From NCBI GenBank assembly GCA_040385105.1, contig JAZKHY010000091.1, forward strand, positions 14,181-78,180: a stretch of DNA of 64,000 bases, written 5' to 3'. Of the stretch, positions 16,401-25,307 are shown piece by piece (position 1 is the stretch's first letter; each line of letters opens with the position of its first letter). The notes beneath the pieces are model-generated. The model did no database searches, was not told the origin of the DNA, and saw only the letters and a program-made list of their open reading frames with translations. The translations under genes were made by a program, and so were the position numbers. The stretch comes from JACMQX01 sp040385105. GTDB taxonomy: Bacteria > Pseudomonadota > Gammaproteobacteria > Burkholderiales > Burkholderiaceae_C.

Positions 16401-17770
16401 GGCCGGAAGTATCCCACTGCCGCTTCCGCAATGGGCTGGCCATGCTCCTGGACGAAGTGCCCCGCTTGCGGCAGGACCATCGGCTCCGGGCAATTGCGGA
16501 TGATGCTGCGCAGGCCCTGCATGACCGGCGTGCCCAATACCGGGTCCTGTGCGCCGATGGCCATCAGGGTCCGGCCTTGCCAGCGCTGTTGCCAGAAGTC
16601 GCGCGCGAGGCGCGAGATGCCGGCGCCGTCGGCGTCACGGAATTCCGGCACCATGGCCGGAAATGCCCGCAGGGCCGCACGGTGGCCGCGGTCGGGGAAC
16701 GGGGCGTTGTAGGCAAGGCATTCCCCGGGGCTCATCTGCGGGTTGCCGCGCGCGAACAGCCTGGCCACGTCGAACTCGGGGTTCTTTGCGCACATGTCGC
16801 GCCATGCCAGGAAACCCGGCGACAGGGGTTCCTCGCCGGTCGCGAGCATGGTGTTCATCACCAGCAGCCCGCCGTAGCGCGCCGACGCTTCCATCGGCAG
16901 CGTGAGGCCCAGCAGGCCGCCCCAGTCCTGGACCACCAGAACGACATTGCGCAGCGCCAGCCGCTCGACGAATTCCAGCAGCACCTGGCGATGCCAGCCG
17001 AAGCTGTGGCTGGACTCCTTCTTGGGCTTGTCGCTGCGGCCGAAGCCGGGAAGGTCCGGTGCAACCACGCGCGCGCCCGCCGCAAGGAACACCGGCAACA
17101 TCTTGCGATACAGGTAGCTCCAGGCCGGGTTGCCATGCAGACAGAGGTAGGTCAGGGGCGCGTCCTGCGGGCCTTCATCGAGGTAGTGCATGCGCAAGCC
17201 GGCCAGGGCAGGCAGGTCGCTCAGGTAGTTGCCTCGCCAAGGGTAGCCGGGCATTCCTTCGAAGCAGGCGTCAGGTGTGCGCAGCGCGTCCTCGCGCAAG
17301 GGGTGGTGCTTCAACCTGGCTTCGTCCCGCCGGTCCCTGAAAAAAGCGCTCAGCATGGCCGAGCAGTCTGGCGCCAGCACGCCTGCCTGTACGGCCGTCT
17401 GGTGATTGAGCTGCGCCTGGGCAAACAGGTCGATGACGGACCCTGCGGCGCCTGTCTTGGGGTCAGCCGCGCCAAATACCACCCGCTTCAGGCGCGCGTG
17501 CAGCATGGCGCCGGCGCACATGGCGCAGGGCTCCAGCGTCACGAACAGCTCACATCCGTCAAGCCGGTAGTTGCCCAGCGCCTTCGCTGCCGCGCGCAGC
17601 GCAACCACTTCTGCATGGGCAGTGGGGTCATGCGCGGCAACCGGCATGTTGCGGCCGGTGGCGATGACCTGCCCTTGCCTGACGACAACGGCTCCCACCG
17701 GAACCTCTCCCGCCTCGCCGGCCTCGCGGGCTTGCGCCAATGCCAGGCCCATGACTTCAGCGTCTGTCAT
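16397..17770 (-). CDS. tadA: Fusion: tRNA adenosine(34) deaminase TadA plus haloalkane-dehalogenase-like hydrolase
   Basis: A 457-residue protein. Residues 1 to about 150 are TadA, which makes inosine at the wobble base of tRNA-Arg(ACG): HAE at 52-54 and PCAMC at 81-85 give the zinc ligands and proton shuttle. Residues about 165-457 are an alpha/beta hydrolase with HGNPAWSYLYRKM (212-224), nucleophile Asp282 in VVQDWGG, Asp409 in IGAQDP and His438 in AGHF. This is the layout of haloalkane dehalogenases and relatives. Both catalytic centres look complete. The start overlaps the paiB-like stop (ATGA) and the end overlaps ldcA (GTGA), so the three genes are coupled. Confidence 0.9.
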   Translation of the reverse strand: MTDAEVMGLALAQAREAGEAGEVPVGAVVVRQGQVIATGRNMPVAAHDPTAHAEVVALRAAAKALGNYRLDGCELFVTLEPCAMCAGAMLHARLKRVVFGAADPKTGAAGSVIDLFAQAQLNHQTAVQAGVLAPDCSAMLSAFFRDRRDEARLKHHPLREDALRTPDACFEGMPGYPWRGNYLSDLPALAGLRMHYLDEGPQDAPLTYLCLHGNPAWSYLYRKMLPVFLAAGARVVAPDLPGFGRSDKPKKESSHSFGWHRQVLLEFVERLALRNVVLVVQDWGGLLGLTLPMEASARYGGLLVMNTMLATGEEPLSPGFLAWRDMCAKNPEFDVARLFARGNPQMSPGECLAYNAPFPDRGHRAALRAFPAMVPEFRDADGAGISRLARDFWQQRWQGRTLMAIGAQDPVLGTPVMQGLRSIIRNCPEPMVLPQAGHFVQEHGQPIAEAAVGYFRP

Positions 17771-18426
17771 GCGTGCGGCGGTTCCGCTGTGTGCTGCGCC
17801 ATGCCCAGGCGCCGCATCCAGGCGGCGAGCGCCTGCTCATTGGCGTTGCCGGCGCTGTACATGGCCATCATCTTCGCATGTGCCTCAGGCCGGTGCTGGT
17901 TGAGCTTGAGCTTGCATTCCAGCCGTGTGACGCGCAGCTCGAAAGCCATGATGCCGGCCAGCATCTTGTGTGCGAACTCCTCGCCCAGGCCCCGCCATTG
18001 CTCTGCATAGGCAGGCTCATGCTCACCAATCAGCTTCTTGAGGAGGCGGTCCTTGGCCAGCGCGTCTTCAACCAAAGTGACATCCACCGTGCAGTCAACA
18101 GCCAGGTAGTTCCAGGTCGGCACGCGGGCCAGGTCCGGGTACACCTGCGGCGAAAGGTAGGCGTGGGGCCCCATAAAGCTGGCGACCGCCCGGGGCCGCG
18201 CCTGGAGGTACCGCCAATGCGGGTTGGGCTTTGCCACATGCCCCAGCAGCACAAGGCCGGTGTCGTCAGCCGCTGCAGCGGCGCGCTCTTCGAGCACCAG
18301 CGGAAGATGGGTGATGAAGGGCAGGCCCTCGTCGTCCACGCTCACAAGGCTGGCAAAAGGGTGGCTGCGCATCAGTTCAGCCGCGATGCTGCGGTCAACC
18401 GATTTGAATTGCGGTGGCAGGTACAT
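17767..18426 (-). CDS. PaiB-like FMN-binding split-barrel protein
   Basis: A 219-residue protein starting MYLPPQFKSVDRSIAAELM. It matches the PaiB / FMN-binding negative transcriptional regulator family throughout (HPFASLVS, ITHLPLVLEE, LLGHVAKPNPHWRYL, VPTWNYLAV, and EFAHKMLAGIMAFELRVTRLECKLKLNQ split here only by reading). Members are flavin-binding proteins; the regulator name comes from B. subtilis and need not hold here. The ATG at 18426 is preferred to an in-frame one 30 bp upstream. It is translationally coupled to tadA. Confidence 0.88.
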   Translation of the reverse strand: MYLPPQFKSVDRSIAAELMRSHPFASLVSVDDEGLPFITHLPLVLEERAAAAADDTGLVLLGHVAKPNPHWRYLQARPRAVASFMGPHAYLSPQVYPDLARVPTWNYLAVDCTVDVTLVEDALAKDRLLKKLIGEHEPAYAEQWRGLGEEFAHKMLAGIMAFELRVTRLECKLKLNQHRPEAHAKMMAMYSAGNANEQALAAWMRRLGMAQHTAEPPHA

Positions 18427-18471
18427 GGGGCAGATTGTGCCCCGACTGCACTGCAATTTGCAGCGGCCTCC

Positions 18472-19470
18472 TCAGGCGTCGATGTTCGCGAGCGCGGTGG
18501 CCCAGATTTCCGTGGCGGTGGCCCCCTCATGCATTTCATGCAGGAAGGCAAGGCCGAAGCCCAGGTGCAGCTCGAGGTCAAAGCGTATGCCGGGTCCTTC
18601 CAGCCTGACATGCGGGAAGGTGAACTGGGCCAGCCGGTCTTCCACCGCAAGGGCCGTCGGCCCCGGCACAAGGGCGCAGAAATCACCTCCGCCAAGGGCA
18701 GCCAGGGCGCCATTGTCGGGAAGGCGCTGGCGCAGCACCTGGGCGGCCAGCTGGCGCATGGTGTTGACCTGCACCTTGTCGTGCTGGCTGGTGAGTGCAT
18801 CGAAGTTCCTGATGCGCACATAGCACAGCGCCAGCGTCGAGCGGCTGCGCGCCGCATCGGCCACGGCCATGGCGACCAGCTCCCGGAAGCCACGCACGTT
18901 CCAGCACCCCGTCAGCGGGTCGAGGCGGGCGCGCCGCTCCAGCTGGTCGAGCTTGACGAGGAGGCGCTTCTGCATGCTGGACATGGCGTCGAGCCGGAGT
19001 TCGGCCACCGTCATCCTGGCGAGGTCCTGCATCGCAATGATGTCGGGGTGGCTGTAGGCTTCACGCCGGGTGCTCATGACGCACAAAGTACCCGCACAGA
19101 CACCCGGCACCAGATGCAGGGGAATGCCAAGGCAGGACCGGATGCGCGGACCGCGCACCACCAGCGGGTTGTGGTCAAACCGCCTGTCCGCGTGGGTATC
19201 GGGTACGACGAGCGAATGCTTTTCCAGCGCGGCCTGCTCGCAGAACGCCAGCGCCTTCGGCGTCTGCGACACATCCAGCCCCTGCGCCGAGCGGATCCAC
19301 TGGGCATCGTCGTCCACCACCGAAATGACGGCAACCGGCGATCCCATCAGCCGCATCGCAGTCCGGGTGATGCGGTCAAAGCGCTCTTCCCGCGGCACAA
19401 AGGTGTGCGGCGCGTCGTCCACCAGCGCGAAGCGCTGCTGCTCGTTTTCCAGGAATGGGGGTGACAACAT
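18472..19470 (-). CDS. GAF-GGDEF protein with degenerate GGDEF motif
   Basis: A 332-residue cytoplasmic protein. Residues about 25-165 form a GAF sensor domain; residues about 175-332 form a GGDEF fold (ARLDPLTGCWN at 181-191). The signature reads GGGDF (260-264) in place of GGDEF, replacing the two acidic catalytic positions' usual order, so diguanylate cyclase activity is doubtful and a regulatory role is more likely. The ATG at 19470 was chosen as the first that keeps the GAF domain intact; upstream residues look non-coding and would overlap the divergent DUF72 gene's region. Confidence 0.85.
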   Translation of the reverse strand: MLSPPFLENEQQRFALVDDAPHTFVPREERFDRITRTAMRLMGSPVAVISVVDDDAQWIRSAQGLDVSQTPKALAFCEQAALEKHSLVVPDTHADRRFDHNPLVVRGPRIRSCLGIPLHLVPGVCAGTLCVMSTRREAYSHPDIIAMQDLARMTVAELRLDAMSSMQKRLLVKLDQLERRARLDPLTGCWNVRGFRELVAMAVADAARSRSTLALCYVRIRNFDALTSQHDKVQVNTMRQLAAQVLRQRLPDNGALAALGGGDFCALVPGPTALAVEDRLAQFTFPHVRLEGPGIRFDLELHLGFGLAFLHEMHEGATATEIWATALANIDA

Positions 19471-19587
19471 GGATGGGCCTGGTGTTGGGTTAACCTGTTT
19501 GTAATCGGGTATTGCGCAGACGCTGTAAGCAAATGCCTCAAGGGGCCTAAGGCAAAGCAGAACATCGGCGAAACTCCGGAGCGCACC

Positions 19588-20628
19588 ATGCAGAACCCAC
19601 TTTTCGACGACACCCCTCCCGAGGGCGAGCCGGAGACCCGCTCCGCCAGCAAGCCCCCCAGGACGGCAAGGGTCGGCGCTACCGTGCATGACGACGGGGA
19701 ACTTGGGGCGCTGGCATCGGCCCTGCCCTCGCATCTGTGGCTTGGCACTTCATCCTGGACATACCCCGGCTGGGACGGCCTGGTATGGGATGGCATGTAT
19801 TCCGACGCCGTCCTTTCGCGGCAGGGGCTTGGCCCCTACAGCGCACATCCGCTGCTCAGGACGGTTTGCCTGGACCGCGCGTTCTACCGGCCGCTCTCGG
19901 CCAGCCAGTACGCCGCCTTCGCCGCGCAGGTGCCGGATGATTTCCGTTTTGTGGTGAAGGCGCCCGGCGTCGTCACCGACGCCATGGTTCGCGGTGAAGG
20001 CGGCAAGGGCATGCAGGTCAATCCTGCATTCCTGGACCCGGTGCTGGCGGTTCAGGACTTCGTGCAGCCCGCGCTGGAGGGACTCGGGCACAAGACCGGC
20101 GCGCTCGTCTTCCAGTTGAGTCCATTGCCGCCCCATCTTCTCGGCGCGATGGCGGACGTCCTGCAGCGCCTGAAGGCCCTGCTGCTCGCCCTGCCCTCGC
20201 TGGCAGGAACAGCGCCTGACGGGGTCGTGGCCGTCGAAGTGCGCGACCGGCAATTCCTGACGCCGGATTTTGTGGATGTGCTGCGCGACGCCGGCGCCAC
20301 TTTCTGCCTCGGCCTGCATGCCAAGATGCCGCTCATCGAGGACCAGTTGCCGGTACTGCGGGCGCTGTGGCCCGGCCCGCTGGTGTGCCGCTGGAACTAC
20401 AACCGCCTGCACGGCGCGTACGGCTATGAGGATGCCGAGAAGCTGTATGCCCCGTTCAACAGGATGATGGACGCCGACCTGCAGACCCGCTCCGCCCTGG
20501 CCCGCGTGATCGCCGGCACCATCGGCGCGCGGCAGAAGGCTTATGTGACCATCAGCAACAAGGCCGAAGGGTCGGCGCCGCTGTCGGTCATTGCGCTGGC
20601 CCGGGAAGTGGCCGGCCTGCGCAGCTGA
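19588..20628 (+). CDS. DUF72 (YecE-like) protein
   Basis: A 346-residue TIM-barrel-like protein of the DUF72/YecE family, recognised from LGTSSWTYPGW near residue 52, then FRFVVKAPGVVTD, AVEVRDRQFL and WNYNRLHGAYGYEDAE. The biochemical function of this family is not established. The first 45 residues are hydrophilic and low-complexity. GGAG precedes the ATG. It is convergent with guaA (7 bp gap). Confidence 0.88.
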   Translation: MQNPLFDDTPPEGEPETRSASKPPRTARVGATVHDDGELGALASALPSHLWLGTSSWTYPGWDGLVWDGMYSDAVLSRQGLGPYSAHPLLRTVCLDRAFYRPLSASQYAAFAAQVPDDFRFVVKAPGVVTDAMVRGEGGKGMQVNPAFLDPVLAVQDFVQPALEGLGHKTGALVFQLSPLPPHLLGAMADVLQRLKALLLALPSLAGTAPDGVVAVEVRDRQFLTPDFVDVLRDAGATFCLGLHAKMPLIEDQLPVLRALWPGPLVCRWNYNRLHGAYGYEDAEKLYAPFNRMMDADLQTRSALARVIAGTIGARQKAYVTISNKAEGSAPLSVIALAREVAGLRS

Positions 20629-20635
20629 CCCTTGC

Positions 20636-22249
20636 TTACTCCCACTCGATCGTCGCGGGCGGCTTGCTCGAAACGTCGTAGGTCACACGGTTGATGCCGC
20701 GCACCTCGTTGATGATGCGGCTGGAGACCTTCTTGAGCAGCGCATAGGGCAGCTCGGCCCAGTCGGCTGTCATGAAGTCGCTGGTTTGCACGGCGCGCAG
20801 GGCGACGACATAGTCGTAGGTACGGCCATCGCCCATCACGCCCACGCTCTTGACCGGCAGGAAAACGGTGAAAGCCTGGCTGGTCAGGTCGTACCAGCTC
20901 TTGCCGCTCGCCTCGTCCCTGAAGTTGCGCAGTTCCTCGATGAAGATCGCGTCGGCGCGGCGCAGCAGGTCGGCGTATTCCTTTTTGACTTCGCCAAGGA
21001 TGCGCACGCCCAGCCCCGGGCCTGGAAAGGGATGGCGGTAGACCATTTCGGGTGGCAAGCCGAGCGCCACGCCGAGCTCCCGTACCTCGTCCTTGAACAG
21101 GTCGCGCAGCGGCTCCAGCAGCTTCAGGCCCAGCTGCTCCGGCAGGCCGCCCACGTTGTGGTGGCTCTTGATGGTCACGGCCTTCTTGCTCTTGGCGCCG
21201 CCGGACTCGATCACGTCCGGGTAAATCGTGCCCTGGGCCAACCACTTGGCCCCTTTCGCTCCGCTGCTGGTCAGTTTCGCGGCTTCCTGCTTGAACACGG
21301 TGACAAATTCGCCGCCGATGATCTTGCGCTTGGCCTCCGGCTCGCTCACGCCTGCCAGTTTGCCGAGGAACAGGTCGCTGGCATCGACCCGGATGACCTT
21401 GGCGTGCAGCTTGCCCACGAACATGTCCATGACCATGTCGCCCTCGTTCAGGCGCAGCAGGCCGTGGTCCACGAAGACGCAGGTCAGCTGGTCGCCGATG
21501 GCGCGGTGGATCAGCGCCGCTGCCACCGACGAATCGACGCCGCCCGACAGACCGAGGATGACTTCTTCATCGCCCACCTGCTTGCGGATGAGTTCAACCG
21601 CCTCGGCAATATGGTCGCGCATGACCCAGTCCGGCCGCGCGGCGCAGATGTCCAGCACAAAGCGGTCAAGAATGGCCTTGCCCTGCGTCGTGTGCGTCAC
21701 TTCAGGGTGGAACTGCACGGCATAGTAACCGCGCTCCTCGTCTGCCATGCCGGCAATCGGGCAGGACTCGGTGCTGGCCATGAGCTTGAAGCCCGGCGGC
21801 ATTTCGGTGACGTTGTCGCCATGGCTCATCCAGACATGCAGCATGCCGTGGCCTTCGGGCGTGGCGTAGTCCTGGATGCCTTCGAACAGCTTGGTGTGGC
21901 CGCGTGCCCGCACTTCCGCATAACCGAACTCGCGCTTGTGGCCGCCTTCGACCTTGCCGCCCAGCGCCTCGGCAATGGCATACATTCCAAAGCAGATGCC
22001 CAGCACAGGAATTCCGAGCTCAAACACCGCCTTCGGCGCGCGCAGGGATTCGTCCTCCCACAGGCTTGCATGGCTGCCGGAGAGGATGACGCCCTTGAGG
22101 TGGCCGTCCTTTGCGTACTCGCGCACGAAATCATCGCTGACATCGCAGGGGTGGACCTCGCAAAATACATGTGCCTCGCGCACGCGCCGTGCAATGAGCT
22201 GAGTGACCTGGGACCCGAAGTCCAGGATAAGGATCTTGTCGTGCTGCAT
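20636..22249 (-). CDS. guaA: GMP synthase (glutamine-hydrolysing)
   Basis: A 537-residue enzyme aminating XMP to GMP. The N-terminal glutamine amidotransferase has nucleophile Cys86 in GICFGM and the His/Glu pair in FHPEVTHT; the central ATP-pyrophosphatase has the PP-loop LSGGVDSSVAA. The C-terminal dimerisation domain ends in PATIEWE, as is typical. The start codon shares one base with the guaB stop (TGATG at 22247-22251), so guaB-guaA form one coupled operon. Confidence 0.96.
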   Translation of the reverse strand: MQHDKILILDFGSQVTQLIARRVREAHVFCEVHPCDVSDDFVREYAKDGHLKGVILSGSHASLWEDESLRAPKAVFELGIPVLGICFGMYAIAEALGGKVEGGHKREFGYAEVRARGHTKLFEGIQDYATPEGHGMLHVWMSHGDNVTEMPPGFKLMASTESCPIAGMADEERGYYAVQFHPEVTHTTQGKAILDRFVLDICAARPDWVMRDHIAEAVELIRKQVGDEEVILGLSGGVDSSVAAALIHRAIGDQLTCVFVDHGLLRLNEGDMVMDMFVGKLHAKVIRVDASDLFLGKLAGVSEPEAKRKIIGGEFVTVFKQEAAKLTSSGAKGAKWLAQGTIYPDVIESGGAKSKKAVTIKSHHNVGGLPEQLGLKLLEPLRDLFKDEVRELGVALGLPPEMVYRHPFPGPGLGVRILGEVKKEYADLLRRADAIFIEELRNFRDEASGKSWYDLTSQAFTVFLPVKSVGVMGDGRTYDYVVALRAVQTSDFMTADWAELPYALLKKVSSRIINEVRGINRVTYDVSSKPPATIEWE

Positions 22250-23718
22250 CAGTCGGCCCGGTAGTTGGGGGCTTCCTTCGTGATCTGCACGTCATGAACG
22301 TGGCTCTCACGGATGCCGGCTGAAGTGATTTCCACGAATTCGGCCTTGTCCTTCATGTCCTCGATGGTGGCGCAACCGCAGTAGCCCATGGCGGCGCGCA
22401 GGCCGCCGGCCATCTGGAACACGATGGATACCATCGAGCCCTTGTAGGGCACGCGGCCTTCGATGCCTTCGGGGACCAGCTTGTCGGCATTGGGGTTGCC
22501 GGTGCTGGACTCCTGGAAGTAGCGGTCGGCACTGCCTTGCTGCATGGCACCGATGCTGCCCATGCCGCGGTAGCTCTTGTAGCTGCGGCCCTGGTACAGC
22601 ACGATCTCGCCCGGCGCTTCCTCGGTGCCGGCGAACATGCCGCCCATCATCACCGTGCTGGCGCCGGCTGCGATGGCCTTGGCAATGTCGCCGCTGTAGC
22701 GGATGCCGCCGTCGGCGATCAGCGGAACGCCCGAGCCCTTGAGTGCGGTGGCCACGTTGTCAATCGCCATGATCTGCGGCACGCCCACGCCGGCCACGAT
22801 GCGCGTCGTACAGATGGAGCCTGGGCCGATGCCGACCTTGACAGCATCCGCGCCGGCTTCAGCCAGCGCCAGCGCCGCGGCGCCGGTGGCAATGTTGCCG
22901 CCGATCACGTCAACACCGGGGTAGTTCTGCTTGACCCAGCGCACCCGCTCGATCACGCCCTTGCTGTGGCCGTGCGCCGTATCCACCACGATCGCGTCAA
23001 CACCGGCCTTGACCAGCAGTTCCACCCGCTCTTCGGTGCCCTCTCCCACACCGACCGCCGCGCCAACACGCAAGCGGCCGCGGGCGTCGCGCGCTGCATT
23101 GGGGAAGCTGGTCTGCTTGGTGATGTCCTTGACGGTGATCAGCCCCTTGAGCTCGAAACCGTCGTTGATGACCAGCACGCGCTCCAGGCGGTGCTTGTTG
23201 AGCAGGCTCTTCGCGTCGTCCAGCGAGGCCGTTTCAGGCACGGTCACGAGGCGCTCGCGCGGCGTCATGATGGCGCTGACCGGCAGGTCCATGCGGGTTT
23301 CAAAGCGCAGGTCCCGGCCCGTCACGATGCCCACGACCTTGCCGCCGTCCACCACCGGGAAACCCGAGATGCCGAGCTGCTCGCTCATGGCAATGACCTG
23401 GCGTACGGAATGGCTGGGGGTGATGATGACCGGGTCGCGCAGTACGCCCGATTCATAGCGCTTGACCTTACTGACCTGGGCGGCCTGTTCGGCGGGCGTG
23501 AGGTTCTTGTGAACGATGCCGATGCCGCCTTCCTGCGCGATGGCGATGGCCAGGCGCGCTTCCGTGACCGTATCCATGGCGGCGGACACCAGGGGCAGGT
23601 TCAGGGTGATGTTTCGGGAGAGGCGGGTCGCGAGGGACGTGTCCTTGGGGAGGACCTGGGAGAACGCTGGCACCAGCAACACATCGTCGAAGGTGAGCGC
23701 TTTTCCTAAAAGGCGCAT
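22249..23718 (-). CDS. guaB: IMP dehydrogenase
   Basis: A 489-residue enzyme (normal length) converting IMP to XMP with NAD. Two CBS domains lie at about 92-205 inside the barrel; the active-site loop GIGPGSICTTR contains Cys303, and the flap has the usual TEEAPGE and YRGMGS motifs. The ATG at 23718, preceded by GGAG, gives the standard MRLLGKALTFDDVLL start; a longer in-frame extension (30 residues) is rejected. Confidence 0.96.
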   Translation of the reverse strand: MRLLGKALTFDDVLLVPAFSQVLPKDTSLATRLSRNITLNLPLVSAAMDTVTEARLAIAIAQEGGIGIVHKNLTPAEQAAQVSKVKRYESGVLRDPVIITPSHSVRQVIAMSEQLGISGFPVVDGGKVVGIVTGRDLRFETRMDLPVSAIMTPRERLVTVPETASLDDAKSLLNKHRLERVLVINDGFELKGLITVKDITKQTSFPNAARDARGRLRVGAAVGVGEGTEERVELLVKAGVDAIVVDTAHGHSKGVIERVRWVKQNYPGVDVIGGNIATGAAALALAEAGADAVKVGIGPGSICTTRIVAGVGVPQIMAIDNVATALKGSGVPLIADGGIRYSGDIAKAIAAGASTVMMGGMFAGTEEAPGEIVLYQGRSYKSYRGMGSIGAMQQGSADRYFQESSTGNPNADKLVPEGIEGRVPYKGSMVSIVFQMAGGLRAAMGYCGCATIEDMKDKAEFVEITSAGIRESHVHDVQITKEAPNYRAD

Positions 23719-23738
23719 GTCAAAGCTCCAAAAAACGG

Positions 23739-23744
23739 ATTGTA
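23739..23744 (-). promoter_or_regulatory. Candidate -10 box (TACAAT) for guaBA
   Basis: Read on the minus strand, TACAAT lies 20 bp upstream of the guaB ATG, leaving a very short leader. The matching -35 is poor. It is the best sigma-70-like element in the 141 bp between guaB and the divergent DUF4124 gene; the rest of that gap shows no gene. Confidence 0.35.
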
Positions 23745-23859
23745 CCCGTGTGTGACTGGTAGTTACCCTGAACGCCACAGAAGCCATTTCCGTGACCGAA
23801 TTTGCCAATTAGGCGTAACAGACTGGGAAATCTGACGGCGCGGCGCTAAACTGCCGGGC

Positions 23860-24405
23860 ATGAAGCTGTCACGCCCCATCCTGTTCCTGGTTGCCTGCAC
23901 ATTGTCGATGGCAGCCACCGCCCAATGGCAATGGGTCGACAAGACGGGCCGCAAGGTCTACAGCGACCGTCCGCCGCCGTCCGACATCCCCGAAAAAAGC
24001 ATCCTGAAACAGCCCGGTAGCGGGCGAGCCATGCCGACAGCCGCGCCTGCCGCACCGGCGGCCGGGGCCAGCGCGGCCGCCGCGCCGGCTTCCGCAGCAG
24101 TGAGGGCAGCAGCCAGCGCGCCGAAACTGACCGGCAAGGATGCCGAACTCGAAGCCAAAAAGAAGCAGGCCGAACAGGAAGAAGCCGCCAAGAAGAAGGC
24201 CGCTGAAGACAAGGTCGCTGCCGACAGGGCACAAAACTGCGAACGCGCCAAGGGCAACCTGAAGATGCTCCAGTCCGGCAGGCGCATGCAGCAGACCAAT
24301 GCCCAGGGCGAGCCCGAAATCATGACAGACGACACGCGCTCGGCTGAAACCAAACGCGCACAGGACATCATTGCCCAGGATTGCGGCGCGACAGCCAGCC
24401 GCTGA
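23860..24405 (+). CDS. Secreted DUF4124-domain protein
   Basis: A 181-residue protein with a signal peptide (about 1-22, cut after TAQ) and an N-terminal DUF4124 segment (QWQWVDKTGRKVYSDRPPP). An Ala/Pro-rich linker (about 50-90) and a charged Lys/Glu/Ala-rich helix (about 90-125, likely coiled coil) follow. It is probably periplasmic; the function is unknown. It is followed at once by a strong intrinsic terminator (24429-24457). Confidence 0.85.
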   Translation: MKLSRPILFLVACTLSMAATAQWQWVDKTGRKVYSDRPPPSDIPEKSILKQPGSGRAMPTAAPAAPAAGASAAAAPASAAVRAAASAPKLTGKDAELEAKKKQAEQEEAAKKKAAEDKVAADRAQNCERAKGNLKMLQSGRRMQQTNAQGEPEIMTDDTRSAETKRAQDIIAQDCGATASR

Positions 24406-24423
24406 CCAGCAAGCTGACCCGAC

Positions 24424-24768
24424 CTAGTAGCCGGCCTTTGCGCCGGCTCTTTTTTTGGCAAACAGGCCTGCGCCCCGGGCGCCCTGTTTTCGGAACCGCG
24501 CACGGCGCGCGACCTTGGGGTCCACCTGCAGGGGCCTGTGCACCTCGACCCTGTCCCCGTCCCTGAGCAACTGTCCGGGCGCAACCGCCCTCCCCCAGAC
24601 GCTCACCGCGACCATCTCCGCAGCCATTGCGGGGAACTGCGCCAGGAGCCCGCTGGCGCGCAGGGCCTGCTGCGCCGTTGCAGGCGCGTCCAGCAAGACG
24701 GCCCGCTCGCAAACCTCCCTCGGGCCGGGCGACCACACCACGGTGACGCTGAGCCGCGCATCAGGCAT
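24424..24768 (-). CDS. rnfH: RnfH-family protein
   Basis: A 114-residue ubiquitin-like-fold protein (UPF0125/RnfH) of unknown biochemical role. Conserved stretches include VTVVWSPG and LRDGDRVEVHRPLQVDPKVARRARF, the last split here only by the reader's eye. The ATG at 24768 overlaps the end of the ratA-like gene by 8 bp; this gene pair beside smpB is conserved in proteobacteria. A Gly/Lys-rich C-terminus encodes the convergent terminator's complement. Confidence 0.87.
   Translation of the reverse strand: MPDARLSVTVVWSPGPREVCERAVLLDAPATAQQALRASGLLAQFPAMAAEMVAVSVWGRAVAPGQLLRDGDRVEVHRPLQVDPKVARRARFRKQGARGAGLFAKKRAGAKAGY
24429..24457 (+). terminator. Intrinsic terminator of the DUF4124 gene, overlapping the 3' end of rnfH
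   Basis: A perfect 7 bp stem AGCCGGC / GCCGGCT with a 6-base loop is followed by CTTTTTTTT on the plus strand. It lies inside the last codons of the convergent rnfH gene (stop at 24424), so the lysine-rich RnfH tail is read from the complement of the T-tract. Confidence 0.8.
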
Positions 24769-25201
24769 ACACCTGCTCCGCACGCTTGACGAATGCATCG
24801 ACCAGGTTTCCCGCGATCTTGTCGAATACCGGGCCGACGAGTGTGCCAAGCGCTGCATTGTCAAAGCCATAGTTGAGGTCCAGTTCCACCCGGCACGCCC
24901 GCTGGCTCGCATCGCCGACCGGGATGAAACTCCAGGCACCATCAAGACTGGAGAACGGGCCGTCCTTCAGCTTGAGGGATACCTTGCGGTCCTGGACGTG
25001 GGTATTGCGGGTGGTGAACGACTGGCGGATGCCGCCGAAGGCGATCCCGACCCTGGCCGTCATGCCGTCGGCAGTGCGCGACTCGACGGCGGCCTGGTCG
25101 CACCAGGGCAGAAACTCCGGGTACTTTTCGACGTCGGTGACCAGCGCGAACATCTCCGCGGCGCTGTACCAGATCAGGACTGACTTGTGGACTGTTTTCA
25201 T
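24761..25201 (-). CDS. ratA: RatA/Coq10-like START-domain protein
   Basis: A 146-residue protein of the polyketide cyclase / Coq10 START family starting MKTVHKSVLIWYSAAEMF. Typical motifs are LVTDVEKYPEFLPWC and a C-terminal DAFVKRAEQVY helix. The family includes E. coli RatA (described as a ribosome-subunit-association toxin) and ubiquinone-binding Coq10, so the name does not fix the function. The ATG at 25201 is the first giving full-length family alignment. It diverges from smpB across 106 bp. Confidence 0.87.
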   Translation of the reverse strand: MKTVHKSVLIWYSAAEMFALVTDVEKYPEFLPWCDQAAVESRTADGMTARVGIAFGGIRQSFTTRNTHVQDRKVSLKLKDGPFSSLDGAWSFIPVGDASQRACRVELDLNYGFDNAALGTLVGPVFDKIAGNLVDAFVKRAEQVYA

Positions 25202-25307
25202 CAAAGGGCAGGCGCAGGGCCTAAAATCGCCCCCTCTGCCGGAAGACCCCGGCAATCGTGACCCTGCTTCATGATTGTATTGAGGACCTTCGACCCCACC
25301 TGACAGC

